Shown here: positions 7,945-14,550 of the stretch, in pieces | Position numbering within the stretch: the first letter of the stretch is position 1 | Layout: every line of letters starts with the position of its first letter | Assembly: GCA_945902735.1 (NCBI GenBank) | Contig: CAMDNF010000057.1 | Location: forward strand, 1 to 18,375 | DNA: 18,375 nt | Origin: SHWC01 sp945902735 | GTDB taxonomy: Bacteria; Pseudomonadota; Alphaproteobacteria; UBA828 | Direction of reading: 5' to 3' | Program-made: the position numbers and the translations under genes | The notes under the pieces: model-generated | The model's input: the letters and a program-made list of their open reading frames with translations, nothing else | Told to the model about the DNA's origin: nothing | Database searches by the model: none

Positions 7945-7988
7945 CTTGTCGGCCGTGGCGCGGGCGCTGCATAGTGCTGGCCGACAAG
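7945..7988. promoter_or_regulatory. 10-bp inverted repeat between fdsD and the MetE-like gene
   Basis: CTTGTCGGCC (7945-7954) and GGCCGACAAG (7979-7988) are perfect complements around a 24-base loop. An additional palindrome TTGGCGCCAA (7932-7941) lies just before. There is no T tract, so a factor-independent terminator is not well supported. A transcript hairpin ending the fds message, an attenuator in the leader of the next gene, or an operator are all possible. Confidence 0.4.
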
Positions 7989-8011
7989 AACGCGCGTCTA
8001 GGGAGAGCCGG

Positions 8012-9163
8012 ATGAAGCTTTCGACCGATCGGATTTTGACCACCCATGTCGGCAGCCTGCCGCGCTCCGACGCGGTGTCCGAACAATTATTGGCGCGCGA
8101 AGATGGTCGGCTTGAATCCGAAGCGCGCTTCGAGAGCGTGATCGGCGCGGCGGTCAATGAGGTGGTGGCGCGCCAAGTCAAATCGCGCGTCGACGTGGTG
8201 TCCGATGGCGAAATGGGCAAGATCGGCTATGCCACTTATATCAAGGATCGCCTAACCGGCTTCGAGGGCGACAGCGCGCGTCGCGTGCCGGGCGATATTG
8301 AGCGCTTCCCCGATTACATCAAAATGATGTCGGCGAGCGGCCAGACGCCCAAGATCAAGCGCCCGCGCTGCGTCGGCCCGATCGAGATCAAGGATCGCAA
8401 GCCCTTGGACCGCGATCTCGCCAATTTTCGTCGCGCGGTCGATGCCTCGAAAGCGATTGATGCGTTCATGCCGGCGGCATCGCCCGGCGTCATCTCGGTG
8501 TTCCAGCCGAATGAGTATTACAAGAATGACGAAGCCTATCTCGAGCGTTTGAGCGAGGTGATGGGCGAAGAATACGAGGCCATCGTGAAGGCTGGGTTCG
8601 TCGTTCAGATCGATTGCCCGGACCTCGCCATGGGCCGGCACATTCTTTACAAGAACGAGAGCGACGATCAATTCGTCCGCCATGCCGAGGTGCAGATCGA
8701 GGCGCTCAATCACGCGCTCCGCAATGTGCCCGCCAACATGGCGCGGCTCCATCTGTGCTGGGGCAATTATGAAGGCCCGCACATTTGCGATATCCCGCTC
8801 GCCAAAATCATCAAGACGGTCTTGAAGGCGAAGCCGCAGGCGATTTCGTTCGAAGCCGCCAATCCGCGCCACGCACATGAATGGACCGTGTTCAAGGACG
8901 TCAAACTACCGGACGATAAGGTGCTGCTGCCCGGCGTGATCGATTCCTGCAGCAATTACATCGAGCACCCCGAGCTGGTGGCCGAGCGCCTGTGCCGCTT
9001 CGCCGATATCGTTGGACGCGAGCGTGTGATCGCCAGCAGCGATTGCGGCTTCGGTACGTTCGTCGGCTTTGGAAAGATTTTCCCTGAGTTTGCCTACATG
9101 AAACTCGAGGCCATGGCGGAGGGCGCCGAGATCGCCTCAAAGCGGCTCTGGGGCAGGCGCTAG
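8012..9163 (+). CDS. Cobalamin-independent methionine synthase (MetE C-terminal)-like protein
   Basis: A 383-residue TIM-barrel protein that equals only the catalytic half of MetE, without its N-terminal domain. It opens with TTHVGSLPRSD, typical of the stand-alone MetE_C/UROD-like family. Zinc-ligand candidates are H247 and C249 in HLCWGNYEGPH and C345 in SSDCGFGTF. Relatives include archaeal-type methionine synthases and epoxyalkane:coenzyme M transferase-like proteins. The real thiol acceptor and methyl or alkyl donor here cannot be read. The start at ATG 8012 follows GGGAGAG at 8001-8007. It lies 97 bases after the formate dehydrogenase operon and 12 bases before the next gene. Confidence 0.85.
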   Translation: MKLSTDRILTTHVGSLPRSDAVSEQLLAREDGRLESEARFESVIGAAVNEVVARQVKSRVDVVSDGEMGKIGYATYIKDRLTGFEGDSARRVPGDIERFPDYIKMMSASGQTPKIKRPRCVGPIEIKDRKPLDRDLANFRRAVDASKAIDAFMPAASPGVISVFQPNEYYKNDEAYLERLSEVMGEEYEAIVKAGFVVQIDCPDLAMGRHILYKNESDDQFVRHAEVQIEALNHALRNVPANMARLHLCWGNYEGPHICDIPLAKIIKTVLKAKPQAISFEAANPRHAHEWTVFKDVKLPDDKVLLPGVIDSCSNYIEHPELVAERLCRFADIVGRERVIASSDCGFGTFVGFGKIFPEFAYMKLEAMAEGAEIASKRLWGRR

Positions 9164-9175
9164 AGTCGCACACCG

Positions 9176-9862
9176 ATGTGCGGCCGCTATAGCCTGACCA
9201 CGCCGCCTGAGGCGATGCGTCGGCTCTTTGGGCTCGAGGCCACGCCCAATTTGCCGCCGCGTTACAATATCGCGCCAACCCAATTGGCCCCCGTGGTGCG
9301 GCTCGTGCCGGGGGCAGGCAAGCGCACGCTTACACAATTGCGCTGGGGCCTCGTGCCACCCTGGGCCAAGGATCTGAAAGTCGGCGCCCAGCTGATCAAT
9401 GCGCGCGGCGAAACGGTGCATGAAAAGCCGTCCTTCCGCGCGGCCTTTCGTCAGCGTCGATGTCTGGTTGTCGCCGACGGGTTTTATGAGTGGAAGACCG
9501 ACGGCAAATCCAAACACCCCATGCGTATCACCTTGAGCGACGACGGGCCCTTCGCCTTCGCGGGGCTGTGGGAGCATTTTGAGAAGGGGCCAGAAGGTCC
9601 GCTTGAGAGTTTCACCATCATCACGACCGAGGCCGCAGCCGTGATCGCGCCGATCCATGACCGCATGCCCGTGATCCTCGATGTGACGGATTACGACCAG
9701 TGGCTTGACCCGGCATCGAAGCCCGAGCCCTTGTCAGCGCTTTTGCGGTCGTTTCCCTCCGAGCGGCTCAGGGCCTATGCCGTGTCGACGCATGTCAATT
9801 CGGTACGCCATGACGACGAGGCCTGCATCGCCCCCTTGGCCGAACCGCGGAAACTCCTTTAG
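9176..9862 (+). CDS. SRAP (YedK/HMCES-like) abasic-site processing protein
   Basis: A 228-residue SOS-response-associated-peptidase family protein. Members form a covalent thiazolidine crosslink with abasic sites in single-stranded DNA through Cys2, exposed by removal of Met1. Here the start is MCGRYS, so Cys2 is present. Other active-site motifs are YNIAPTQ, RWGLVPPWAK, NARGETV, GFYEWK with E105 and IHDRMPVIL with H161. Length and motifs agree with E. coli YedK. It begins 12 bases after the MetE-like gene, with a weak ribosome site, so the two are probably co-transcribed. The functional link between them is unclear. Confidence 0.93.
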   Translation: MCGRYSLTTPPEAMRRLFGLEATPNLPPRYNIAPTQLAPVVRLVPGAGKRTLTQLRWGLVPPWAKDLKVGAQLINARGETVHEKPSFRAAFRQRRCLVVADGFYEWKTDGKSKHPMRITLSDDGPFAFAGLWEHFEKGPEGPLESFTIITTEAAAVIAPIHDRMPVILDVTDYDQWLDPASKPEPLSALLRSFPSERLRAYAVSTHVNSVRHDDEACIAPLAEPRKLL

Positions 9863-9935
9863 GGACAAAAAGATGGCGCCCCCGGCACCCGGGCGGGGCC
9901 GCTATTGCGCTGCAGCGCGGGCTGGACTTTTGGGC

Positions 9936-9941
9936 TAAAAT
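9936..9941 (+). promoter_or_regulatory. Candidate -10 box upstream of panC
   Basis: TAAAAT matches five of six consensus bases and lies 80 bases before panC. I see no good -35 at the usual spacing. A 5-bp inverted repeat (CTGGA 9922-9926, TCCAG 9941-9945) flanks it. Confidence 0.25.
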
Positions 9942-9955
9942 CCAGGACTATCACC

Positions 9956-9972
9956 TTGTTGCGTTGCAACAA
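9956..9972. promoter_or_regulatory. Perfect palindrome TTGTTGC-GTT-GCAACAA before panC
   Basis: Seven-base arms (9956-9962 and 9966-9972) surround a three-base centre. The site lies 49 bases before the panC start and just downstream of a candidate -10 (9936-9941), where a bound repressor would block transcription. Arm length and spacing are typical of operators for dimeric helix-turn-helix regulators. The regulator is unknown. Confidence 0.45.
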
Positions 9973-10020
9973 TTTGGGCTCGGCCACCAATTGCCGGGCC
10001 GTCCTCGATGGGGTGCGGCC

Positions 10021-10890
10021 ATGAGCGCGTTGCCGGTTAAGTCCGAGGCATTTCCCCACGTCGTCCATAGCGTCGCGGACCTCCGCAAGGCCGTGGGCGC
10101 CTACCGGTCGAAGGGCGAACGTGTCGCCGTTGTGCCGACCATGGGCGCGTTGCATGACGGGCATTTGGCCTTGGTCGAAGTCGCGCGGCGCGAGGCCGAG
10201 CGCGTCGTCGTTACCATTTTCGTCAATCCGAGCCAGTTTGCGCCGCGTGAAGATTTCTCGCGTTATCCGCGCGACTTTGACGGCGATCTGGCGAAATTGG
10301 CGCGTCTGCAAACCGATCTCGTCTTTGCGCCCGATGTCGCCGCCATGTATCCGAAGGGCTTCGCCACGCGTGTGAACGTTTCGGGCCTGAGCGAAGGTCT
10401 TTGCGGCGCGACGCGGCCGCATTTCTTCGGCGGTATGGCAACTGTTGTGACCAAGCTCCTGAATCAATGCGCGGCCGATGTCGCGATCTTCGGTGAGAAG
10501 GACTATCAGCAGCTTCTGGTGGTCAAGCGCCTCGCGGCCGATCTCGATATTCCAACCCGGATCATCGGCATGCCCACGGTGCGTGAGGCCGATGGCGTCG
10601 CGCTGTCCTCGCGGAACGTCTATCTCACGCCCGAGCAACGTCGGGTTGCGCCGCTCCTCCATCAAACGCTTCAAGCTATCGCAAAGACCGCACATAGCGG
10701 CGGCAATGTCGGGACAGCAATCGATGACGGCTTCGCGGCCTTGGCTGCGGCCGGCTTCGCGCCCATCGATTATCTCGCTCTGTGCGATGCCGAGACCTTG
10801 GTGCCCATTGCAAGGCTCGATGGGCCGGGCCGTGTGCTCGGCGCGGCGTGGCTCGGCTCGACCCGGCTGATTGACAACATTCCGGCCTGA
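10021..10890 (+). CDS. panC: Pantothenate synthetase
   Basis: A 289-residue cytoplasmic ligase that joins pantoate and beta-alanine with ATP, the last step of vitamin B5 synthesis. Class-defining motifs are present. These are PTMGALHDGH (HIGH-like site, M41-H48), FVNPSQF, a GEKDYQQL segment at 158-165 and the SSRN loop at 196-199. The ATG at 10021 gives the normal family length. The frame is open upstream to 9964 through the palindrome, but that extension is not family-like. GGGG (10010-10013) is a weak ribosome site. panB is not adjacent. A hairpin terminator follows 12 bases after the stop. Confidence 0.96.
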   Translation: MSALPVKSEAFPHVVHSVADLRKAVGAYRSKGERVAVVPTMGALHDGHLALVEVARREAERVVVTIFVNPSQFAPREDFSRYPRDFDGDLAKLARLQTDLVFAPDVAAMYPKGFATRVNVSGLSEGLCGATRPHFFGGMATVVTKLLNQCAADVAIFGEKDYQQLLVVKRLAADLDIPTRIIGMPTVREADGVALSSRNVYLTPEQRRVAPLLHQTLQAIAKTAHSGGNVGTAIDDGFAALAAAGFAPIDYLALCDAETLVPIARLDGPGRVLGAAWLGSTRLIDNIPA

Positions 10891-10901
10891 AACCCAAAGA
10901 A

Positions 10902-10924
10902 AAGGGGCCCCAAAAGGGCCCCTT
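10902..10924. terminator. Hairpin terminator shared by panC and the convergent small membrane-protein gene
   Basis: AAGGGGCCC and GGGCCCCTT form a perfect 9-bp stem around CAAAA. On the minus strand the stem is preceded by little A/T, and on the plus strand only a mixed tail follows rather than a T run. Its place between two convergent stop codons (10890 and 10949) supports a bidirectional termination role. Confidence 0.75.
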
Positions 10925-10948
10925 GCGGTTGCATTCAATTAGCCGATT

Positions 10949-11107
10949 TCAGTGGTGATGGCTGCCGCCACCGCTGCCGGCCGGCGGGTCGATGCCATCA
11001 TCCTGACGGCCCTTCACGATCAAGGCCTTGCCCGCGTAAAAGAGCCCGATGCTCAACAGGCCAGTCGCCAGCACCACGAGAAGCGGTACGCCAAGATCCC
11101 ATTCCAT
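10949..11107 (-). CDS. Small single-pass membrane protein with His-rich tail (52 aa)
   Basis: A minus-strand frame of 52 codons. The residues are MEWDLGVP, one hydrophobic helix (LLVVLATGLLSIGLFYAG), a basic segment KALIVKGRQ, then DDGIDPPAGSGGGSHHH. The positive-inside rule would put the C-terminus in the cytoplasm. Several signals say it is real: GGAGA sits seven bases before ATG 11107, a TTGACA promoter element lies upstream and a hairpin follows the stop. An alternative ATG at 11113 is too close to the ribosome site. I recognise no family. The triple-histidine end might bind metal, but that is only a suggestion. Confidence 0.65.
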   Translation of the reverse strand: MEWDLGVPLLVVLATGLLSIGLFYAGKALIVKGRQDDGIDPPAGSGGGSHHH

Positions 11108-11140
11108 TGCCATTCTCCGGCTGATTCAGAGGCTATTCGC

Positions 11141-11169
11141 TGCTTAGCCCTGGCGCACAAGGCTGTCAA
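11141..11169 (-). promoter_or_regulatory. Candidate promoter of the 52-residue membrane protein
   Basis: On the minus strand a consensus -35 TTGACA (11169-11164), within CTTGAC as favoured in alphaproteobacteria, is followed after 17 bases by TAAGCA (11146-11141), a weak -10. The predicted transcript would begin near 11135, about 28 bases before the start codon. Confidence 0.4.
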
Positions 11170-11220
11170 GCGCCGGGGTGTCGCACCGCCGCCATAATGC
11201 GCTCGAGGCGTTAACACACC

Positions 11221-12174
11221 CTAAGCCGCTGGGCGCCGGCGCGGCCGCAAAATAATCAGCAGCGCGCCGAGCAGCATCAGCGCCATCGCGATCCAAACAT
11301 AGTGGCTGTGCGCCTCAGCGAAGAACACCATGCTCCAGACGAAGCCGAGCACCACCGCGACGATGTTCATGATCGAGAATTGAAACGCGCCGGTCAGCTT
11401 GATCAATGTGTAGAAAATCGGCCACATCAGGAGATTGATCACGACCGCCGCGGCGAGCGCGAGATCGGCATCGAGATCCGGGCCGGGGAAAATATAGAGC
11501 TGGCCCGTGCCGAGCATGAACGGCAGCAAGGTCAAGGCGCCCGTGAGCAAGACGCCAGACGAGAGCGCGAAAGGCGGCGTCTCCGGCGGGTGAAAGAGCT
11601 CGGTGAACACATTGAGCGCCGCGAAACAAGCCGGCGCCAACAGCGAGATCAGCGCCCAGCCAACCATATTGGCCTCCGGCAAACTGTCGCTCGGCACCAC
11701 GACGAAAAGAATCCCGACGACGCCCAGCACCAACCCGCCAATGCTCATCCAATGCAGTTTCTCGGTGCGTGCCATCAACGAAAAAAGATAGGTGAAGACG
11801 GGCGTCAGGATCACCAACAACACCGATATGCCCGAGGGCAATTTGGTGGCGACAAAGGCGAGCAACGAGAACGGCGCCGCGAAACCAAGAAAGCTCGAGA
11901 CCAAATAGGCAATCAGGCGGCGACGGGTGAGCGGTGGCAACTCGCGTCTTATCGCCGCAACGCCCAACAGGATGATGCCGGCGCCAAAGGAGTACCAAAA
12001 CACGAAGGCGAAGAAGGGGAAGCCATGGTCCGCCCCAAGGCGATTGACCGGAAAGAAAAACGAGAAATTGACGATCGCCACCGCCAGCAAAAAATAGGGC
12101 AAATAGCGCCGCCACCCGGCCGGGCGTAGTGGCCTCGCCGTGGCGCCACGGCCCACTTCCTGATCGACTGACAT
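11221..12174 (-). CDS. DMT-superfamily (EamA) transporter, copy 1
   Basis: A 317-residue integral membrane protein with about ten hydrophobic helices in two EamA repeats. It has a basic N-terminal lead (GWRRYLPYF), helix motifs such as FPFFAFVFWYSFGAGIILLG and LLAFVATKLPSGISVLLVI, and an arginine-rich C-terminus. Family members usually export metabolites or amino acids. The substrate is unknown. I start it at ATG 12174 because the frame upstream is not family-like and GGAG lies next to that codon. It is divergent from the PRISE-like gene at 12315, sharing a 140-base control region. It is clearly related to the transporter at 15690-16640: both end with an H-S-x-Y-V-W helix after FFxExHS. Confidence 0.9.
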   Translation of the reverse strand: MSVDQEVGRGATARPLRPAGWRRYLPYFLLAVAIVNFSFFFPVNRLGADHGFPFFAFVFWYSFGAGIILLGVAAIRRELPPLTRRRLIAYLVSSFLGFAAPFSLLAFVATKLPSGISVLLVILTPVFTYLFSLMARTEKLHWMSIGGLVLGVVGILFVVVPSDSLPEANMVGWALISLLAPACFAALNVFTELFHPPETPPFALSSGVLLTGALTLLPFMLGTGQLYIFPGPDLDADLALAAAVVINLLMWPIFYTLIKLTGAFQFSIMNIVAVVLGFVWSMVFFAEAHSHYVWIAMALMLLGALLIILRPRRRPAA

Positions 12175-12314
12175 GGCTCCGGCCCCTGGCTGATTCGCGG
12201 CCGTCAGACTAGGCGCCCCAGGCCGTCGCGCAAAGCCTTTTACTGGTTGCGCCGGCCGATGGCGGCCAACAAGATGCTGTCCCAAACGTGGTTATTCGGC
12301 TCGGGAGAAATTTG

Positions 12315-13370
12315 ATGGCGAAAAAGACAGCCTTGGTGCTCGGCGGTCTCGGCGTGATCGGGCGCAATTTGATCAATCATCTATCGACGCTCGATGATTG
12401 GAACATCATCGCGGTGTCACGCCGCGGACCCGATGCGGAGATGGCGGCCAAGGCGACGTTCATTTCTTGCGACATGCTGGATAAGACCGATACCGAGGAG
12501 AAGCTCGCCGGTCTGACCGAGGTGACGCACGTCTTTTGCTGTGCGCTCTATGGCGGCATCGACGCTACGACCACCGAGCAAAACCGTCGTCTGGTCGCCT
12601 ATCCGGTTGATGTGATTTCGAACGTCTCGAAAAGACTCGAACGCGTCGTGCTGCAAGAAGGCTCCAAGGCCTATGGCCGCCAGCTTGGGCCCTTCAAGAC
12701 GCCGGCCAAGGAAAGCGATTCGCGCCACATGCCGCCCAATTTTTATTACGACCAGGAAGACTTCCTGATCGATTTCCAGAAGGGCAAAAGCTGGACCTGG
12801 GCCGTGCTGCGCCCCGAGGCGGTGTGCGGCTTCGCCATAGGCAATCCGATGAATCTGATTCTCTGCTTCGGCACCTATGCGGCGATCTCGAAAGAACTCG
12901 GCATGCCGCTTAAATATCCGGGCGAGATCGCCGGCTTCAACGCGATCAATCAGGTTACAGATTCAGGCCTGCTCGCGCGCATGACGGTATGGGCGGCGAC
13001 CTCGGCCAAAGCCGGCAATGAGATCTTTAACATCACCAATGGCGACAATTTCCGTTACGTCAATGTCTGGAGCGATTGGGCGCGCCATTTCGGCATGGAG
13101 GTCGGCCAGCCCCAGCGCATTATCTCGGCCCAGGTGATGCCCGATAAGGGCCCGGTCTGGGATCGTATCGTGAAGAAGCACGGGCTGCTGCCGCTTACGT
13201 ACGAGCAAACCGCCGGCTGGCCCTATTTCGATTTCAATATGGATACATCGTGGGACGTGCTGATGTGCGATGCAAAACGTATTGATCGCGGCTTTAGCGA
13301 GATAGTAGATACGGAAGCGATGTTCCTCCGGCTCTTTGCCGAATTCCGCCGCCGCAAGGTGCTGCCCTAG
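12315..13370 (+). CDS. PRISE-like short-chain dehydrogenase/reductase
   Basis: A 351-residue NAD(P)-binding protein of the extended SDR class. The N-terminal Rossmann motif is LGGLGVIGRN (G10, G13, G16). The closest recognisable match is the PRISE group (plant progesterone 5-beta-reductase and iridoid synthase). Shared features are EGSKAYG with K118, PPNFYYDQEDFL with Y144/Y145, and WAVLRPEAVCGFAIGNPMNL followed by YAAISKELGMPLKYPG. In that group the lysine and tyrosine support 1,4-reduction of enones, an activity that is inference here. The start is ATG 12315, with GGGAGA at 12303-12308. It leads the plus-strand set 12315-15693, although 133 bases separate it from the next gene. Confidence 0.85.
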   Translation: MAKKTALVLGGLGVIGRNLINHLSTLDDWNIIAVSRRGPDAEMAAKATFISCDMLDKTDTEEKLAGLTEVTHVFCCALYGGIDATTTEQNRRLVAYPVDVISNVSKRLERVVLQEGSKAYGRQLGPFKTPAKESDSRHMPPNFYYDQEDFLIDFQKGKSWTWAVLRPEAVCGFAIGNPMNLILCFGTYAAISKELGMPLKYPGEIAGFNAINQVTDSGLLARMTVWAATSAKAGNEIFNITNGDNFRYVNVWSDWARHFGMEVGQPQRIISAQVMPDKGPVWDRIVKKHGLLPLTYEQTAGWPYFDFNMDTSWDVLMCDAKRIDRGFSEIVDTEAMFLRLFAEFRRRKVLP

Positions 13371-13391
13371 GGCGTGCGCTCTTGCGTCCGG

Positions 13392-13476
13392 CCTCATCCT
13401 TCGACAGGCTCAGGATCAGGCCAGATGCGGCTCGTCCTCCTCAGCGCCCTCATGCTGAGCTTGTCGAAGCACGAGG
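13392..13476. repeat. Intergenic palindromic repeat element
   Basis: A 25-base arm at 13392-13416, with core CTTCGACAGGCTCAG, is answered by its inverse at 13452-13476, with core CTGAGCTTGTCGAAG. 21 of 25 positions are complementary and 35 bases lie between the arms. This exact theme is a widespread dispersed palindromic element in alphaproteobacterial intergenic DNA. In RNA it would form a long hairpin. It splits the otherwise same-strand genes at 12315 and 13504 and may attenuate transcription between them. Confidence 0.85.
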
Positions 13477-13503
13477 GCGCCGTCTTTACCGCGAGGTTGC
13501 ACC

Positions 13504-14532
13504 ATGACGACACTCGATACACCGTTTCAGGTTCGCGCCGGACTGCATGCGACGAGCTTCAAGCGCCTCGCGGTCAACGAAGTGCCGGTCGTGGATTTCG
13601 GCGGCATCTATTCGCCAAACCTCGCCGAGCGTCAAAAGGTCGCGACCGCCATTCGCGAAGCCTGCCAGCATATCGGCTTCTTCTACATCAGGAACCACGC
13701 CTTTCCGCTGAGCGTGATTCGCCGCGCGCACGCGGCGATGGAGCGTTTCTTCGCACTCCCGGTCGACGAGAAAATGCGGGTTCATTATCTAGACTCGGCC
13801 AATCACCGCGGCTATGTGCCGCTGAAGGGCATCCAGGCCGATCACTCCTTAAAGGGCGGTGATTTGCACGAGGCGATCGAAATGGCGCACGATCTCTCGA
13901 CCGACGATCCGCATTACAAGCGCGGCATACGCTTCTATGGGCCCAACAATTGGCCGGCCAACCCGCCTGATTTCCGCTGGGCGCTCGGCACCTATTTCGA
14001 TTGCCAGATCGAGCTTGGCGCAACGCTCTGCCGCGCCATGGCGCTCGCGCTCGACATGCCGGAAGAATATTTCCTAAAGCTCTACACCAAGCCGATGTCG
14101 CGGCTGCGTGTCTGCTATTACCCGCCGCATGAGGGCAAGATCGACCCGGCCTTTCTCGGCATCGGTGCCCACACCGATTATGAGTGCTTCACCACCGTGT
14201 GGCAGGACGAGCCGGGCCTGCAGGTATTGAACGCGGCCGGCGAGTGGATCGAATGCCCGCCCATTCCCGATACATTCGTGGTCAATCTCGGCGATCTGAT
14301 GCATCAATGGACCAACGATCAGTTCGTCTCGACCATGCACCGTGTGATCAATCTATCGGGTAAACCGCGCTATTCCTTGGCGCAGTTTTTTGGCGTCGAT
14401 TACGACGTCGAGGTGCAGGGCCTACCCACCTGTTGCTCAAAAGAGAATCCTTGGCGCTATAAGCCGATCACCGCCGGCGCGCATACCGAGCAGATGGTCG
14501 CCAAGACCTATCATTATGATGGGAAGGCCTAG
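13504..14532 (+). CDS. 2-oxoglutarate/Fe(II)-dependent oxygenase (isopenicillin-N-synthase-like)
   Basis: A 342-residue protein with the DIOX_N domain (VPVVDFGGIY, then ACQHIGFFYIRNHAF, typical of the family) and a C-terminal double-stranded beta-helix. The iron triad is H223, D225 (GAHTDYECFT) and H279 (STMHRVIN). The co-substrate motif R-x-S is R289 and S291 (KPRYSLAQFF). The segment HEAIEMAHDL and the length fit the soluble IPNS-like group, which hydroxylates or desaturates small metabolites. The substrate cannot be read. GAGG (13493-13496) precedes ATG 13504. Its stop is 18 bases before the hydrolase start, so those two genes form one transcription unit. Confidence 0.93.
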   Translation: MTTLDTPFQVRAGLHATSFKRLAVNEVPVVDFGGIYSPNLAERQKVATAIREACQHIGFFYIRNHAFPLSVIRRAHAAMERFFALPVDEKMRVHYLDSANHRGYVPLKGIQADHSLKGGDLHEAIEMAHDLSTDDPHYKRGIRFYGPNNWPANPPDFRWALGTYFDCQIELGATLCRAMALALDMPEEYFLKLYTKPMSRLRVCYYPPHEGKIDPAFLGIGAHTDYECFTTVWQDEPGLQVLNAAGEWIECPPIPDTFVVNLGDLMHQWTNDQFVSTMHRVINLSGKPRYSLAQFFGVDYDVEVQGLPTCCSKENPWRYKPITAGAHTEQMVAKTYHYDGKA

Positions 14533-14550
14533 CGGGCGCCGGGCGATCTA

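Noticed and set aside
9859..10938. A 359-codon minus-strand frame across panC
   Set aside because: panC motifs on the plus strand are unambiguous and the antisense translation has no recognisable domain.
10952..11197. A plus-strand 81-codon frame downstream of panC
   Set aside because: It runs opposite to the small membrane-protein gene, which has a promoter, ribosome site and hydrophobic helix. This frame has none of these.
12254..12267. GGCCG-ATGG-CGGCC inverted repeat between the divergent DMT and PRISE-like genes as an operator
   Set aside because: Five-base GC-only arms are frequent by chance in this composition.
13392..13476. CRISPR-like or attachment-site reading of the palindromic arms
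   Set aside because: There is only one pair of inverted arms, with no regularly spaced direct repeats and no integrase nearby. It fits a dispersed palindromic element.
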